Source: Lachnospiraceae bacterium UBA3282 (GTDB taxonomy: Bacteria; Bacillota; Clostridia; Lachnospirales; Lachnospiraceae). From it: 64,000 nt of DNA. Position 1 is the stretch's first letter; each line of letters begins with the position of its first letter. The position numbers and the translations under genes were made by a program. The stretch is from positions 1 to 64,000 of the forward strand of contig DETS01000011.1 in the NCBI GenBank assembly GCA_002361735.1, in the 5' to 3' direction. The notes below the pieces were generated by a model, which searched no databases, was not told the DNA's origin, and saw nothing but the letters and a program-made list of their open reading frames with translations. Shown piece by piece: positions 26,045 to 36,015 of the stretch.

Positions 26045-26530
26045 TCACATCATGGACGGATCCAAAACTACCGCATTCAGGTCGAGCAGAGAGATCAGAC
26101 CGCCATCACTCTTTCCTACACCGCTTAGGAAACTTGCTCTCTCATCCTTGGAATCGTATGCCATCTTCTCGATTCTGTCATTCTCCAGGGTCACTACTTC
26201 TTTGACTTCATCGACGATCACGCCGATCGTGCCCTGCTGCTCCAGTTTCAGAATGATGATCCTGCTGGACTTGGTCTCCACATCCGGTTCCAATCCCATC
26301 TTGATGCGAATGCTCATAACGGGAATGACCTCACCTCTTAAATTGATCACGCCTTTCAGGTATTCATCTACTTTTGGCACCCTGGTAATGTGCTGCATCC
26401 TGACAATGTTGTCAATATACTTGATATCAATACCGTACTGCTCATCCCCAAGCTTGATGACGATAAACTGCGTCGTTTCGCCGATGGGTCTCAATTCATC
26501 TATTTCGTTCGTCGCTACTGTATCACTCAC
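26045..26530 (-). CDS. cheW: Chemotaxis coupling protein CheW
   Basis: Couples receptors to CheA. About 161 residues with the two SH3-like subdomains; LRGEVIPVMSIRIKMG is the conserved core near residue 70. I chose the GTG at 26530, which is preceded by AGGAGG at seven bases; the frame extends upstream only to an unlikely TTG. It follows cheA by 44 bases. Confidence 0.95.
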   Translation of the reverse strand: MSDTVATNEIDELRPIGETTQFIVIKLGDEQYGIDIKYIDNIVRMQHITRVPKVDEYLKGVINLRGEVIPVMSIRIKMGLEPDVETKSSRIIILKLEQQGTIGVIVDEVKEVVTLENDRIEKMAYDSKDERASFLSGVGKSDGGLISLLDLNAVVLDPSMM

Positions 26531-26574
26531 GTTTTTTCCTCCTCTTTCCGGCAATCTGCCTCCTTTATTCTATA

Positions 26575-28737
26575 TCAGAGCAGCGCGTTGGCATCCAGGA
26601 TCAGCGCCACCTCGCCGTCACCAAGAACGGTCGCTCCGCTGATGATCTTGCATCTGCTGATATACTTGCCAAGAGACTTGATAACGATCTCCTGCTGCCC
26701 GATCAACTCATCCACTACAAGACCTGCCAGCTTGTCGCCCTTCTTGACCACCACGACTACCAGATTATCCTCGGGATTCTTTTTGCTGGGGATATCCAGG
26801 ATCTCGTTTAAGCGGATCAACGGAATCACCAGGTCACGCAGCTGGATGACTTCCTTTGCCTGCACCAGCTTTACATCGCCGGGAAGGATATCCTCGATGG
26901 TCTGGATCGACCCCAGAGCGATCGCATATTTTTCATCGCCGATCTCAACCATCAGTGCCTGAATGATCGCCAGCGTGAGCGGCAGTCTGATCGTCCATGT
27001 GCTTCCTTCGCCGAGTCTGGATTTCACTTCCACCTCACCGCTCAAGGATTCGATCATGGATTTTACCACGTCAAGTCCCACGCCTCGGCCCGACACATCC
27101 GATACCACCTTTGCCGTGGAAAAGCCCGCGTTAAAGAGGAGGTCGATGATTTCCTTCTCGCTCATAGCCTCGCCCTGCTCAGGAGTGATAACGCCTCTCT
27201 CGATGGCTTTATTCTTGACTGCCTTCGTGTCGATACCGTTACCGTCATCCCTAACCTCGATCACGACGTTATTACCGTCCTGATAAGCATCCAGGAAGAT
27301 GGAGCCGACTTCCGGCTTTCCTCTTTCCTTACGTACCGCTGCAGACTCCAGTCCATGGTCTGCGGAATTTCTAAGCAGGTGCATCAGGGGATCGCCGATC
27401 TGATCGACCACGGTACGATCAAGCTCCGTCTCCTCACCGCTCATGTACAGTTCCATCTTCTTGCCCAGCTTCTTCTGCAAGTCACGGACCATACGGGGGA
27501 ACTTGTTGACCGTACTCTCGATAGGCACCATTCGCACTTTCATCACGGATTCATGAAGCGAGGTCGTAACACTCTCCAGATACTCAATCTGCTCATTCAC
27601 TGCCTGACTCGAATTACCCGACATCGCGGAAGCCGATACCAGAGAGTTCTTGGCTATGATCAGCTCGCTGACCAGATTCATCAGAGTATCCAACTTCTCG
27701 ATATCCACTCTGACGGTCCTGTTCACCACAGGCTTGTTCGTCGTGTTTTTCTTTGCCGCGGGTGCCGTCTGCGCTGCGGGCGCCTGTGCCTGTTTCTCCG
27801 CCGGCTGTGCCGCAGGCGTCTTCGGAGCTGCCGCGGGCGCCGCAGACTCCTGTGCCGGGGTCTCTGCCGCATTCTCTGCGGAAACCTCCGACGCACCGGA
27901 CGGCTCCTCCGAAGCCCCCGCACCGGTAATATCCTCTAATTTCAAAACGCTGCCGGCAACATCCTCGATCTCAGACACGCCCTTTGCCGCCGTTACTACC
28001 ACATCCAGATCTGCCTCGGAAACAATGATCAGATTGAACTCCTGATCGAATCTCTCATCCTCGATATCCTGAGAGGAAGGATCGGAAACGATGATCTCAC
28101 TGGTCTCCTCAATTGCCTTAAACACCAGGAAGGCTCTCGCCGCTTTCAGGATACAGGATTCCTGCACCTTGACGGTCAGCCCGTACACTTTCTTTCCCTG
28201 TTTGATGGCATCGCTCAAAACGCTCTGCTGATTTTCGTCCAGTTTAACGCCGTGGAAACCGCCGCCTGCTGCAGGCGCCGCAGCCTCAGCTGCCGCCGGT
28301 GCCGCATCAGCTGCCGTCTCTTGCTCCGCAGGCGTCTCGCCATCTGCGCCGGATCCGCCGGTCATGATGTCATTCAGGCGTTTGATCAGAGCGCCGTTGT
28401 CGTTCGTGCCCTCATCGGAACTCTCTCTGATATTGGTGTTGTACTCCTCCAAAGCGTCAAGACACTGGAACAGCACATCGATCATATCCGCTTTCACCTT
28501 GATATTGCCGTTTCTCACCTCGGAGAAAACGTTCTCCATATCATGGGTCAGCGTCTGCATCCGCTTATAGCCCATGGTTCCCGCCATGCCCTTTAAGGAG
28601 TGCGCCGCCCGGAAGATTTCATTGATCGTGTCCATGTTTTCGGGATCCTGCTCCAAAGAGAGGATCTGCGTGTTGAGATTTTGCAGATGTTCATTGGTTT
28701 CATCAAGGAAAATCTCGAGATACTGACTTACATCCAT
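26575..28737 (-). CDS. cheA: Chemotaxis histidine kinase CheA
   Basis: Receptor-coupled autokinase that phosphorylates CheY and CheB; 720 residues. P1 has the phospho-His in AAHSLKGMAGTMGY (His near 46). A P2-type CheY-docking domain spans about 150-265, followed by an Ala/Pro/Gln linker to about 335, P3 dimerisation, and P4 with HLLRNSADHGLE (N box), DDGNGID (G1) and GRGVGLDVVKSMI (G2). P5 is CheW-like at the C terminus. ATG two bases after the cheB stop; GGGGGT in the cheB end acts as ribosome site. Confidence 0.97.
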   Translation of the reverse strand: MDVSQYLEIFLDETNEHLQNLNTQILSLEQDPENMDTINEIFRAAHSLKGMAGTMGYKRMQTLTHDMENVFSEVRNGNIKVKADMIDVLFQCLDALEEYNTNIRESSDEGTNDNGALIKRLNDIMTGGSGADGETPAEQETAADAAPAAAEAAAPAAGGGFHGVKLDENQQSVLSDAIKQGKKVYGLTVKVQESCILKAARAFLVFKAIEETSEIIVSDPSSQDIEDERFDQEFNLIIVSEADLDVVVTAAKGVSEIEDVAGSVLKLEDITGAGASEEPSGASEVSAENAAETPAQESAAPAAAPKTPAAQPAEKQAQAPAAQTAPAAKKNTTNKPVVNRTVRVDIEKLDTLMNLVSELIIAKNSLVSASAMSGNSSQAVNEQIEYLESVTTSLHESVMKVRMVPIESTVNKFPRMVRDLQKKLGKKMELYMSGEETELDRTVVDQIGDPLMHLLRNSADHGLESAAVRKERGKPEVGSIFLDAYQDGNNVVIEVRDDGNGIDTKAVKNKAIERGVITPEQGEAMSEKEIIDLLFNAGFSTAKVVSDVSGRGVGLDVVKSMIESLSGEVEVKSRLGEGSTWTIRLPLTLAIIQALMVEIGDEKYAIALGSIQTIEDILPGDVKLVQAKEVIQLRDLVIPLIRLNEILDIPSKKNPEDNLVVVVVKKGDKLAGLVVDELIGQQEIVIKSLGKYISRCKIISGATVLGDGEVALILDANALL

Positions 28738-28739
28738 AA

Positions 28740-29861
28740 TTATTTTACCCCCACGTTTGTTATGATTTCCTGTGCAATCTGCTCAAGCGGTACTGTCTGA
28801 TCTGCAAGTCCCGCATTTACCGCGCTTTTTGGCATCCCGTACACCGCGCACGTGCTCGCCTCCTGCGTGATCACATGAATCTTCTTTTTCAGCTTCAGGT
28901 TTCGGATTCCCTGTGTGCCGTCAGCTCCCATCCCCGTCATGACCACGCACAATACTCTGTCGAACTTGCTGTCCATCAGGGACTCGTACATGTAGTTCGC
29001 GCAGGGTTTCACGCCTTCTCTGGCAGGTTCGTCCGAATAGTGAATCGTGTACTTCCCGGGAGACATATACACAACGTTCAAATGTTTGCCTCCCATGGCG
29101 ATGTAAACATTGCCGGGTGCAAGCACATCCCCTTCCGCTGCCTCCTTTACGTTGAGCGAACTCAGAGAGTTCAGCCGTTCCGCCAAAGAAGCCGTAAAAC
29201 CGGGCGGCATGTGCTGAACCACCACGACCGGAGCATTCAGATTCGCAGGGAGTTTCGGAATCACCGCCTGCAAAGCCTTTGGCCCTCCTGTCGAACTGGC
29301 GATCGCCACGATCTGAACACCTGCATCAAAGACCGCTTTGCCTGAGGAAGCAGGTGCCTCGGGAGGCGCAAAGACCTTTCTCTCTACGGCAGCCGAGGTG
29401 ATACCTACCGGTCCCATCCTGCCGCCGGGCGCCGCTGTTCCTCTCCCGGTGGACGTTGGTACATTCATCTCCGAGACAGCCTCAAGAATCCGCAGGAGCT
29501 CCTCACTAAAACTGCCGTTCCTGCAATCCATGGCGTTATTCGGCTTATGAATAAAATCCAGCGCCCCCAGCTCCAGCGCATCCAGCGTGACCTTTGCGCC
29601 GTCACGAGTGTCAGTGCTCACCATGATGATCTTTGCCTGGATTCCTCTTTTCTGCAGCTGCCTCAAGAGCTCCAGCCCGTTCATCTGCGGCATGTTGACA
29701 TCCAAAACCACAGCATCATAGTTTTTTCTGCTGAGCAGATTCAATGCATCCAGACCGTTTACCGCACGGTCCTGTACATGGAATCGTTTGTCTGATTCTA
29801 TTATATCACAGAGCACCCTTCTCATGAGTGCAGAGTCGTCAACAATCAGTATATTTTTCAT
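28740..29861 (-). CDS. cheB: Chemotaxis methylesterase CheB
   Basis: Demethylates or deamidates chemoreceptors when phosphorylated. 373 residues: receiver domain (DDSALMRRVL; acceptor Asp in DAVVLDVNMP near 54), a Gly/Ala/Pro linker, and the methylesterase domain with IASSTGGPKAL (catalytic Ser) and VVVQHMPPGF (catalytic His). The 106-base gap before it holds GGAGG and AT-rich sequence but no promoter I would trust. CheR is not in the window. Confidence 0.97.
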   Translation of the reverse strand: MKNILIVDDSALMRRVLCDIIESDKRFHVQDRAVNGLDALNLLSRKNYDAVVLDVNMPQMNGLELLRQLQKRGIQAKIIMVSTDTRDGAKVTLDALELGALDFIHKPNNAMDCRNGSFSEELLRILEAVSEMNVPTSTGRGTAAPGGRMGPVGITSAAVERKVFAPPEAPASSGKAVFDAGVQIVAIASSTGGPKALQAVIPKLPANLNAPVVVVQHMPPGFTASLAERLNSLSSLNVKEAAEGDVLAPGNVYIAMGGKHLNVVYMSPGKYTIHYSDEPAREGVKPCANYMYESLMDSKFDRVLCVVMTGMGADGTQGIRNLKLKKKIHVITQEASTCAVYGMPKSAVNAGLADQTVPLEQIAQEIITNVGVK

Positions 29862-29967
29862 TTCCTTTACCCTGCACCTCCTCTCTGTTTTGCATTCACC
29901 TGCTCTGTCCGTTATCCTCTATCAAAATTTCTTTTCATATTTCTTTTCTTTCCTATCCAATCTTCCG

Positions 29968-30684
29968 TCACCTATGTACTTTTCTCGCCTCATCGAAGAT
30001 ATATTGGATGATTTCTTCCCGCTCCTGCGGATCTACATTGACGTACTGCACACGATGATCGAACACCCCGGGGCGATGCTCCAGTTCGTTCACCGCCAGT
30101 ACTTTGCCTACCAGACGATATTCCTTTTCTTTCCCCTCCACCCGCAGATGATACTTACACAGGATCAGGCTGTTCACCTCATATGCGTAATAAGCGACAA
30201 AACGCAGACCGCCGCCGCTGATATCCACGATCACGCTGCTTTTTAAGGGAAGAGACGGCAAGAGCTCCTCCTGCGAAGCAACGGCGATCTCCTCCTCCTC
30301 GGCAAGCTGCCTGGAATCCATTTCCAGAGCGCAGCTGAACCGATAATATTCCCTTCTCTGATAATTGCGCAGATTACTGGTCATATCCATCACCAGTACA
30401 TACTGTCCGTTGTAACGGTATCTGTCCACCACTCTGGCATTACACTGGTAGACCACATTGTCACCGTAAAAATACATATCGTACTCACCGTCCACCGGTA
30501 GGAGGATCAACTTCCCGTCCTCGATCGGCATGGTAATCTCCATACGATCCTCCGTCAGCACTTTAAGTACCCGGCTGCGATGAACCTTTTCTTCTTTTTC
30601 CGCCTCCTGACCAAGACCCCTCTCAATTGCCCTCAGCTCCACTTCACCGCCCGGCACCACATACTTTGACAACAATTCCGCCAT
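29968..30684 (-). CDS. PilZ-domain flagellar brake protein (YcgR/YpfA-like)
   Basis: Binds c-di-GMP and, in E. coli and Bacillus, slows the motor by contacting MotA or the rotor. 238 residues: an N-terminal YcgR-N beta-barrel and a C-terminal PilZ domain whose ligand residues are visible as NYQRREYYRFS (RxxxR, near 118) and VDISGGGLRF (DxSxxG, near 158). It sits between flhG and cheB in the same orientation, 31 bases after flhG's upstream neighbour boundary, so it is expressed with the motor. ATG with GGGAGG upstream. Confidence 0.88.
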   Translation of the reverse strand: MAELLSKYVVPGGEVELRAIERGLGQEAEKEEKVHRSRVLKVLTEDRMEITMPIEDGKLILLPVDGEYDMYFYGDNVVYQCNARVVDRYRYNGQYVLVMDMTSNLRNYQRREYYRFSCALEMDSRQLAEEEEIAVASQEELLPSLPLKSSVIVDISGGGLRFVAYYAYEVNSLILCKYHLRVEGKEKEYRLVGKVLAVNELEHRPGVFDHRVQYVNVDPQEREEIIQYIFDEARKVHR

Positions 30685-30714
30685 ACACTACCTCCCGGCC
30701 ACCTCTTTGGCATT

Positions 30715-31590
30715 CTATTTTCTGGAAATAATTTGAGAAAAAAACGCTGCCATCCCACGTCTCTTTACATTCTGATCCAACTCACGGTTCATCAGCTTCG
30801 CCGCCACCGCCTCATACGCCATGGCGGAACGCGCCTTCGGATTATCCAAGGACACGGGCATCTGCTGCATCACCGCCTTTGCAAGCTGCTGATCCTGCGG
30901 AATCATACCCAGATAGGAGATGGGCACTTTCAAATACCGCTCCACCACCGTTTGCAGTTTTGCATAGAGCGCCTGCGCCTCATTTTCTCCCGTCACCTTG
31001 TTTGCCAATACCCTGATCTGCGTCTTCTCCGACGAATACCGTGGGTGACGGCTCAGCGCTTTCAGCAGAGAATAGGAGTCCGTGATCGAAGTCGGCTCCG
31101 GCGTCGTCACCAGAAGAATCTCTCCGCTTGCCACCAAAAATTCCAGTACCGCATCGGCGATACCCGCCCCGGTATCCACAATGATCGTGTCCGCCATCTC
31201 GTCAAGCTCCGCCAGATCCGCAATGATCGTGCTGAGATTATCCTTATCCAGATTCGACATTCCGGTGATCCCGGAACCCCCTGAGATAAACCCGACCTCC
31301 ATAGGTCCCCAGGTAATGATATCTTTAATGCTCTTTCCCTGATAAATAAAATCACACAAGTTATGTTTTGGCACCGCACCGAACATGATCTCAATGTTGG
31401 CTAACCCGAAGTCCGCATCCAAAATGATGACCTTCTGCCCCATCTTGCGAAACTGTATGGCAAGATTGATTGCCGTATTGGACTTTCCCACGCCGCCTTT
31501 GCCGCTGGTCACGGTGATGATTCTTGCCAAAGGACGTCTCGGCGGAGCGCTGCCCTTTATTATCCTTCTCAGTTGTTCAGCCTGATCCAT
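30715..31590 (-). CDS. flhG: Flagellar number regulator FlhG (MinD-like ATPase)
   Basis: Controls flagellar number and placement with FlhF. 291 residues; the N-terminal helix DQAEQLRRII is the conserved motif that stimulates FlhF GTPase. It is followed by a deviant Walker A (TSGKGGVGKSNTAI), ILDADFGLAN and the C-terminal membrane-targeting helix region. ATG with GGAGG upstream; flhF precedes it by 28 bases. Confidence 0.95.
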   Translation of the reverse strand: MDQAEQLRRIIKGSAPPRRPLARIITVTSGKGGVGKSNTAINLAIQFRKMGQKVIILDADFGLANIEIMFGAVPKHNLCDFIYQGKSIKDIITWGPMEVGFISGGSGITGMSNLDKDNLSTIIADLAELDEMADTIIVDTGAGIADAVLEFLVASGEILLVTTPEPTSITDSYSLLKALSRHPRYSSEKTQIRVLANKVTGENEAQALYAKLQTVVERYLKVPISYLGMIPQDQQLAKAVMQQMPVSLDNPKARSAMAYEAVAAKLMNRELDQNVKRRGMAAFFSQIISRK

Positions 31591-31618
31591 CCGGGCTTCC
31601 TCCTTAGTTTTTCACCGA

Positions 31619-32824
31619 TCAGTTCTTTCCACCGAGCAGTCTCTTGACCGTCTTTTGCGGATTAAAGTCTTCAATGTCATCCGGGACATTTTGCCCATAG
31701 GTCACATAGGACAGGGAAGCCCCTGTATAGAGCCGCAGATTCAGGAGATTTCCAAGCGTCGTTGTCTCGTCCAGTTTCGTAAAGATCAGCTTGTAGTCCG
31801 CCATCTCCTTATAAGAATCCGCTATGCTGATCAGATCCCGGTACTTGGTGGTGGCGCTTAAGACCAGATGCACTTCCTTCTCAACCTTATCGTCAACAGA
31901 GTGAATAATATTACACATGTTATCTTTTTGCGTGCTGTTCTGGTGGGAATGCCCTGCCGTGTCGATCATGATATAGTCGTAGTCTCTGAAATCCTCCAGC
32001 GCTTTGCCGATCTCCTCCACTGTATAGATCACGCGGAAGGGCACCTCCAGAATATTGGCATAGGTACGCAGCTGCTCCGCCGCTGCGATACGGTAGGTAT
32101 CCGCCGTCAGCAGGGCAACCTTCTTCTTTTCGTCCACCCGGAACTTAGAGGCGATCTTAGCAATGGTGGTGGTCTTTCCGACACCTGTCGGACCGATAAA
32201 GAATACCAGCTTAATGCCGTTTGCCGCAGGTTCGATACCGCTGGGCTTACCGAATTTCAGAATCATCTTTTGGTAGATATTTGCCAGCGCATAGTCAAAG
32301 GGGATATTGGGCTTATTGACGAGCTCAATCTCCTCGATGATCTCCTGCGCATATTTCTCGTCCACTTCATTTTCCAGCATGGTATCATGGAGCAGGCGCA
32401 TGAATTTATCGGTCTCAGACTCCTCCTTCGAAGGGGCTGCCGCTTCTTCCTTTTCCTCTTTTTCCTTCTCCTCCGCGGGTTTCTGGAGCTGTTGTTCCAA
32501 CAGAGATTGCAGGCTGTCCAGCTTTTCCTCGATGGCGCTGTTCGTATCCCGCTTTTCCGGCGTTTCCATAACAGGTGTTTCAGTAACAGGTGTCGTTTTA
32601 CTGGAAGCAATCACATTGTTGATCGCCGACACCGCCGCCGTGTACTTTTCACTCTCCTCTTCCAGCGCCACCGTCACTTCCACCATGGGCGCTTTCAGAA
32701 ACGCGAAAAGGCCCTTGGATTTCACGGGCTTCACATTCATGACGACAACGCCCTCTCCCAGTTCCTTTCTGGCGTTCTCGACCGCTTCCTTTTCGGTTTT
32801 GGCAATAAATTTCTTGATTATCAT
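31619..32824 (-). CDS. flhF: Flagellar GTPase FlhF
   Basis: SRP-type GTPase that targets early flagellar assembly to its site. 401 residues: a charged N-terminal B domain to about 170 with a Glu/Lys-rich coiled stretch, then the NG domain with FIGPTGVGKTTTIAK (G1, near 213), DTAGHSHQN (G3) and TKLDET (G4). The ATG overlaps the flhA stop in TAATG, so translation is coupled. Confidence 0.96.
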   Translation of the reverse strand: MIIKKFIAKTEKEAVENARKELGEGVVVMNVKPVKSKGLFAFLKAPMVEVTVALEEESEKYTAAVSAINNVIASSKTTPVTETPVMETPEKRDTNSAIEEKLDSLQSLLEQQLQKPAEEKEKEEKEEAAAPSKEESETDKFMRLLHDTMLENEVDEKYAQEIIEEIELVNKPNIPFDYALANIYQKMILKFGKPSGIEPAANGIKLVFFIGPTGVGKTTTIAKIASKFRVDEKKKVALLTADTYRIAAAEQLRTYANILEVPFRVIYTVEEIGKALEDFRDYDYIMIDTAGHSHQNSTQKDNMCNIIHSVDDKVEKEVHLVLSATTKYRDLISIADSYKEMADYKLIFTKLDETTTLGNLLNLRLYTGASLSYVTYGQNVPDDIEDFNPQKTVKRLLGGKN

Positions 32825-34866
32825 TATGCTGTCACCATCCCAACAGACTGTAATTCAATATTGGATTCCACCTCATTGTAAGACACAACGACCAGATCCC
32901 GATAGTAGTCCTCCGTCAGCTTCTTAAAGTAAGCGCGGACGATAGGCGAGGTAATGATGATGGGCATCTTGCCCAAGTCTTCCAGCTTCTTGACCTCCGC
33001 ACCCACATTTTCCATGATCTCTTTGGTCTTTGCGGGGTCTAACGTCAGGTAAGCACCCTGTTCCGTCTGCTTGACGCTTGCCATGATCTCCTGCTCCAGC
33101 TTCGGATCGAGCGTCACGACGCTGGAAGTCTCGTTTGCCGGGAAGAACTTGCCGGAGATGGCACGCTTTAAGCTCTGTCTGACATACTCCGTGAGGATAT
33201 CCGTATCTCTGGTGGTGGTCGCATAGTCCGCCAGGGTCTCGAAGATGGTGAGCAGGTCCCTGATGGATATGCCTTCTTTTAAGAGATTCTGCAATACTTT
33301 CTGAATCTCGCCAAGCCCCAGAAGCTTGGGCACCAGTTCCTCCACGAGAGAGGGATTCGTCTCTTTTAAGTTGTCCACAAGACTCTGTACATCCTGCCGC
33401 GTAAGAAGCTCGGATATGTACTGTCTGATAATCTCCGTTAAATGCGTGGCGATAATGGACGGCGGATCCACGACCGTGTAGCCCATGCTCTCCGCACGCT
33501 CCCTCTGTCCTTCCGTGATCCAGATCGCCGGCAGATGGAACGAGGGCTCGAAGGTGGGAATACCTGTGATCTCCTCCTCCACATAGCCGGGATTCATCGC
33601 CATATAGTGGTCAAACAGGATCTCTCCCTCACTGACCTGTACACCCTTTATTTTAATAATATACTGGTTCGGATTCAACTGTATGTTATCTCGCAGACGG
33701 ATGATCGGCACAACAGTACCAAGCTCCAATGCGATCTGCCTTCTGATCATGACCACGCGGTCTAAGAGGTCTCCGCCCTGGTTCACGTCAGCCAGCGGGA
33801 TGATACCGTAACCAAACTCCAACTCGATCGGATCCACCTGCAAAAGAGAGGTGACATTTTCCGGCTGCCTGATCTCCTCCGCAGCCGCTTCCTCCTCGTC
33901 CGCCTCGTGTTCGATCACCGCCGTTTCGATCGTACCCGCCATGATCCTGCCGACCACGATAAAGACCAACCCGAGTCCCACGAAGACCACGGGGTTTAGA
34001 GGCGTCACGATTCCCAAAAAAGCAAGGACCGCACCCACCAGATAGAGCACCTTAGGCGTTCCGAAGAGCTGGCTGATCAGCACCGTGCCGAAATCCGCCT
34101 CCTTGGAGCCCTTCGTCACCAGAATACCTGTGGCGAGGGAGATCAATAGAGACGGGATCTGGCTCACCAGACCGTCACCGATGGTGAGGATCGTATATTT
34201 GCTCATCGCCTCAGCCGCTTCCATCCCCTGACGGAATACACCGAAGCCGATACCTCCTACGATATTGATAAAGGTAATGACCAAACCTGCGGTCGCATCT
34301 CCCTTTACATACTTCACGGCACCGTCCATGGAACCGAAGAAGGTCGCTTCTTCCTGTATCTTATCCCTGCGTTTTTTCGCCTCCTCATCCGTGATGGCAC
34401 CGGTGTTTAAGTCCGCATCGATCGCCATCTGCTTACCGGGCATCGCGTCCAGCGTAAATCTTGCCGTTACCTCAGCCACACGCTCGGAACCTTTGTTGAT
34501 GATCATAAACTGCACGATAATCAGGATCAGGAACACCAAGACACCGATCAAAAGATCGCCGCCGCCCACATATTCCCCGAAGGTCTGTACCACATTACCG
34601 GCGTCGCCCTTGGTGAGGATCAGCCTGGTGGAAGAAACGTTCAACGCAATCCTGAATACGGTCGTAAACAGCAGGATCGTCGGATAGAACGACATATTCA
34701 GCACTTCGTTGGCAAACATACAGCCAAACATAATGGTAAAGGCGACCGAGATATTGCAGGCAAGAAGCACGTCCAAAAGACCGGACGAAATCGGCACGAT
34801 CAGCATGATAAATGCTGCCAACAGATAGAGCGCAACGCCAACGTCTCCAATCTTTAATTTCTGCAT
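32824..34866 (-). CDS. flhA: Flagellar export gate protein FlhA
   Basis: Main export gate subunit of the flagellar type III secretion system. About 680 residues: eight N-terminal membrane helices to about 320 with the FHIPEP signature zone (FTLDAMPGKQMAIDADLNTG, near 150), then the cytoplasmic domain that docks chaperones. AGGAGG lies before a GTG-ATG pair; I chose the ATG at 34866 for spacing, but the GTG at 34869 is possible. Confidence 0.97.
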   Translation of the reverse strand: MQKLKIGDVGVALYLLAAFIMLIVPISSGLLDVLLACNISVAFTIMFGCMFANEVLNMSFYPTILLFTTVFRIALNVSSTRLILTKGDAGNVVQTFGEYVGGGDLLIGVLVFLILIIVQFMIINKGSERVAEVTARFTLDAMPGKQMAIDADLNTGAITDEEAKKRRDKIQEEATFFGSMDGAVKYVKGDATAGLVITFINIVGGIGFGVFRQGMEAAEAMSKYTILTIGDGLVSQIPSLLISLATGILVTKGSKEADFGTVLISQLFGTPKVLYLVGAVLAFLGIVTPLNPVVFVGLGLVFIVVGRIMAGTIETAVIEHEADEEEAAAEEIRQPENVTSLLQVDPIELEFGYGIIPLADVNQGGDLLDRVVMIRRQIALELGTVVPIIRLRDNIQLNPNQYIIKIKGVQVSEGEILFDHYMAMNPGYVEEEITGIPTFEPSFHLPAIWITEGQRERAESMGYTVVDPPSIIATHLTEIIRQYISELLTRQDVQSLVDNLKETNPSLVEELVPKLLGLGEIQKVLQNLLKEGISIRDLLTIFETLADYATTTRDTDILTEYVRQSLKRAISGKFFPANETSSVVTLDPKLEQEIMASVKQTEQGAYLTLDPAKTKEIMENVGAEVKKLEDLGKMPIIITSPIVRAYFKKLTEDYYRDLVVVSYNEVESNIELQSVGMVTA

Positions 34867-34902
34867 CACGGTTCACCTCCTTTTCGCAAAATTTGTTATT
34901 TA

Positions 34903-36015
34903 TTACACCTTTCCCTGCAAGTGGTAGACAAAAGCCAGTACCTCCGCCACCGCCTGATAAAGCTCCGGCGGCACCACGCTGCCCACATCCACGTTCGCGT
35001 AGAGCATCCGGGCAAGGGGTTTGTTCTCTACGATCTCGATGTGGTTTTCCTTCGCCACATCCTTTATCTTCTGCGCCAGATAATCGGCGCCCTTTGCCAC
35101 CACATAAGGGGCATCGTAAACCTCGGGTTCATACTTGATCGCCACCGCAAAGTGGGTCGGGTTCGTGATGACCACGTCCGCCTCAGGCAGCTGCTGCATC
35201 ATACGGCGTCTGGATGCCTCCATCATTCTCTGCCGCTGCTTACCCTTGATCTGCGGATCTCCTTCCTGGTTCTTATACTCGTCCTTGACCTCCTGTTTGG
35301 TCATCTTCATGTCGTTCTTGAATTTGATCTTCTGGTAGGCAAAATCCGCAGCCGCGATCAGCATATAAAACAGGGAGATCCTGATCCCCAGATTGATCAC
35401 CAGTGTGCCCACCAGCGCAATGCCCTGATTCAGGGAAATATCATAAAGCTGTAAGATGGGCGGCATGTTCTTTTTCAGATAATCAAACACCACATACCCG
35501 ATCAGTACCAGCTTCAGGATCGATTTAAGCAGCTCCACCAAAGAATTTTTGGAAAAAATACGCTTGAACCCGCTTACCGGATTCAATTTATTAAACTTTG
35601 GCTGAAGCGGTTTGCCTGTGATCTTCCATTTCACCTGCAGCAGATTCGCCACAAAAGCTACCAGGAAACCCACGAGCAAAAACGGGAGGATCGTCAACAG
35701 GATTCTTAACAAAGCCTCAATAAAGAGCATCCGAAAGGTCGACGCCTGAATGTGACCTTCGTAGAGCCTTGTGTATTCCGGGATCTGCGAATACAGTTCC
35801 TGCATCTCTCCCACAAAGTTGACTCCGATGTTTTCCACCCAAATGCGAAACAGGAAAAAAGCGGCAAGCATCTCGAAGGCGCTGGTCACTTCCTTACTCT
35901 TAGCCACCTGTCCTTCTTTTCTGGCATCCTCCAGCTTTTTAGAGGTAGGTTCTTCTGTTTTCTCTCCGCCGGGACCATCTTTGGCGAAGAACTGGAGCTC
36001 ATATGCTAAACTCAA
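34903..36015 (-). CDS. flhB: Flagellar export switch protein FlhB
   Basis: Switches export from rod/hook to filament substrates. 370 residues: four membrane helices, then a cytoplasmic domain with the autocleavage site NPTH (in VVITNPTHFAVAIKY, near 285). The start is TTG at 36015, overlapping the fliR stop, with GGAGGGG at seven bases upstream. It works with FliK, also in this window. Confidence 0.96.
   Translation of the reverse strand: MSLAYELQFFAKDGPGGEKTEEPTSKKLEDARKEGQVAKSKEVTSAFEMLAAFFLFRIWVENIGVNFVGEMQELYSQIPEYTRLYEGHIQASTFRMLFIEALLRILLTILPFLLVGFLVAFVANLLQVKWKITGKPLQPKFNKLNPVSGFKRIFSKNSLVELLKSILKLVLIGYVVFDYLKKNMPPILQLYDISLNQGIALVGTLVINLGIRISLFYMLIAAADFAYQKIKFKNDMKMTKQEVKDEYKNQEGDPQIKGKQRQRMMEASRRRMMQQLPEADVVITNPTHFAVAIKYEPEVYDAPYVVAKGADYLAQKIKDVAKENHIEIVENKPLARMLYANVDVGSVVPPELYQAVAEVLAFVYHLQGKV

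Noticed and set aside
27723..27923. Arg-rich open frame in another frame of cheA
   Set aside because: It lies in the GC-rich linker of cheA; composition shows it is a shadow of that gene.
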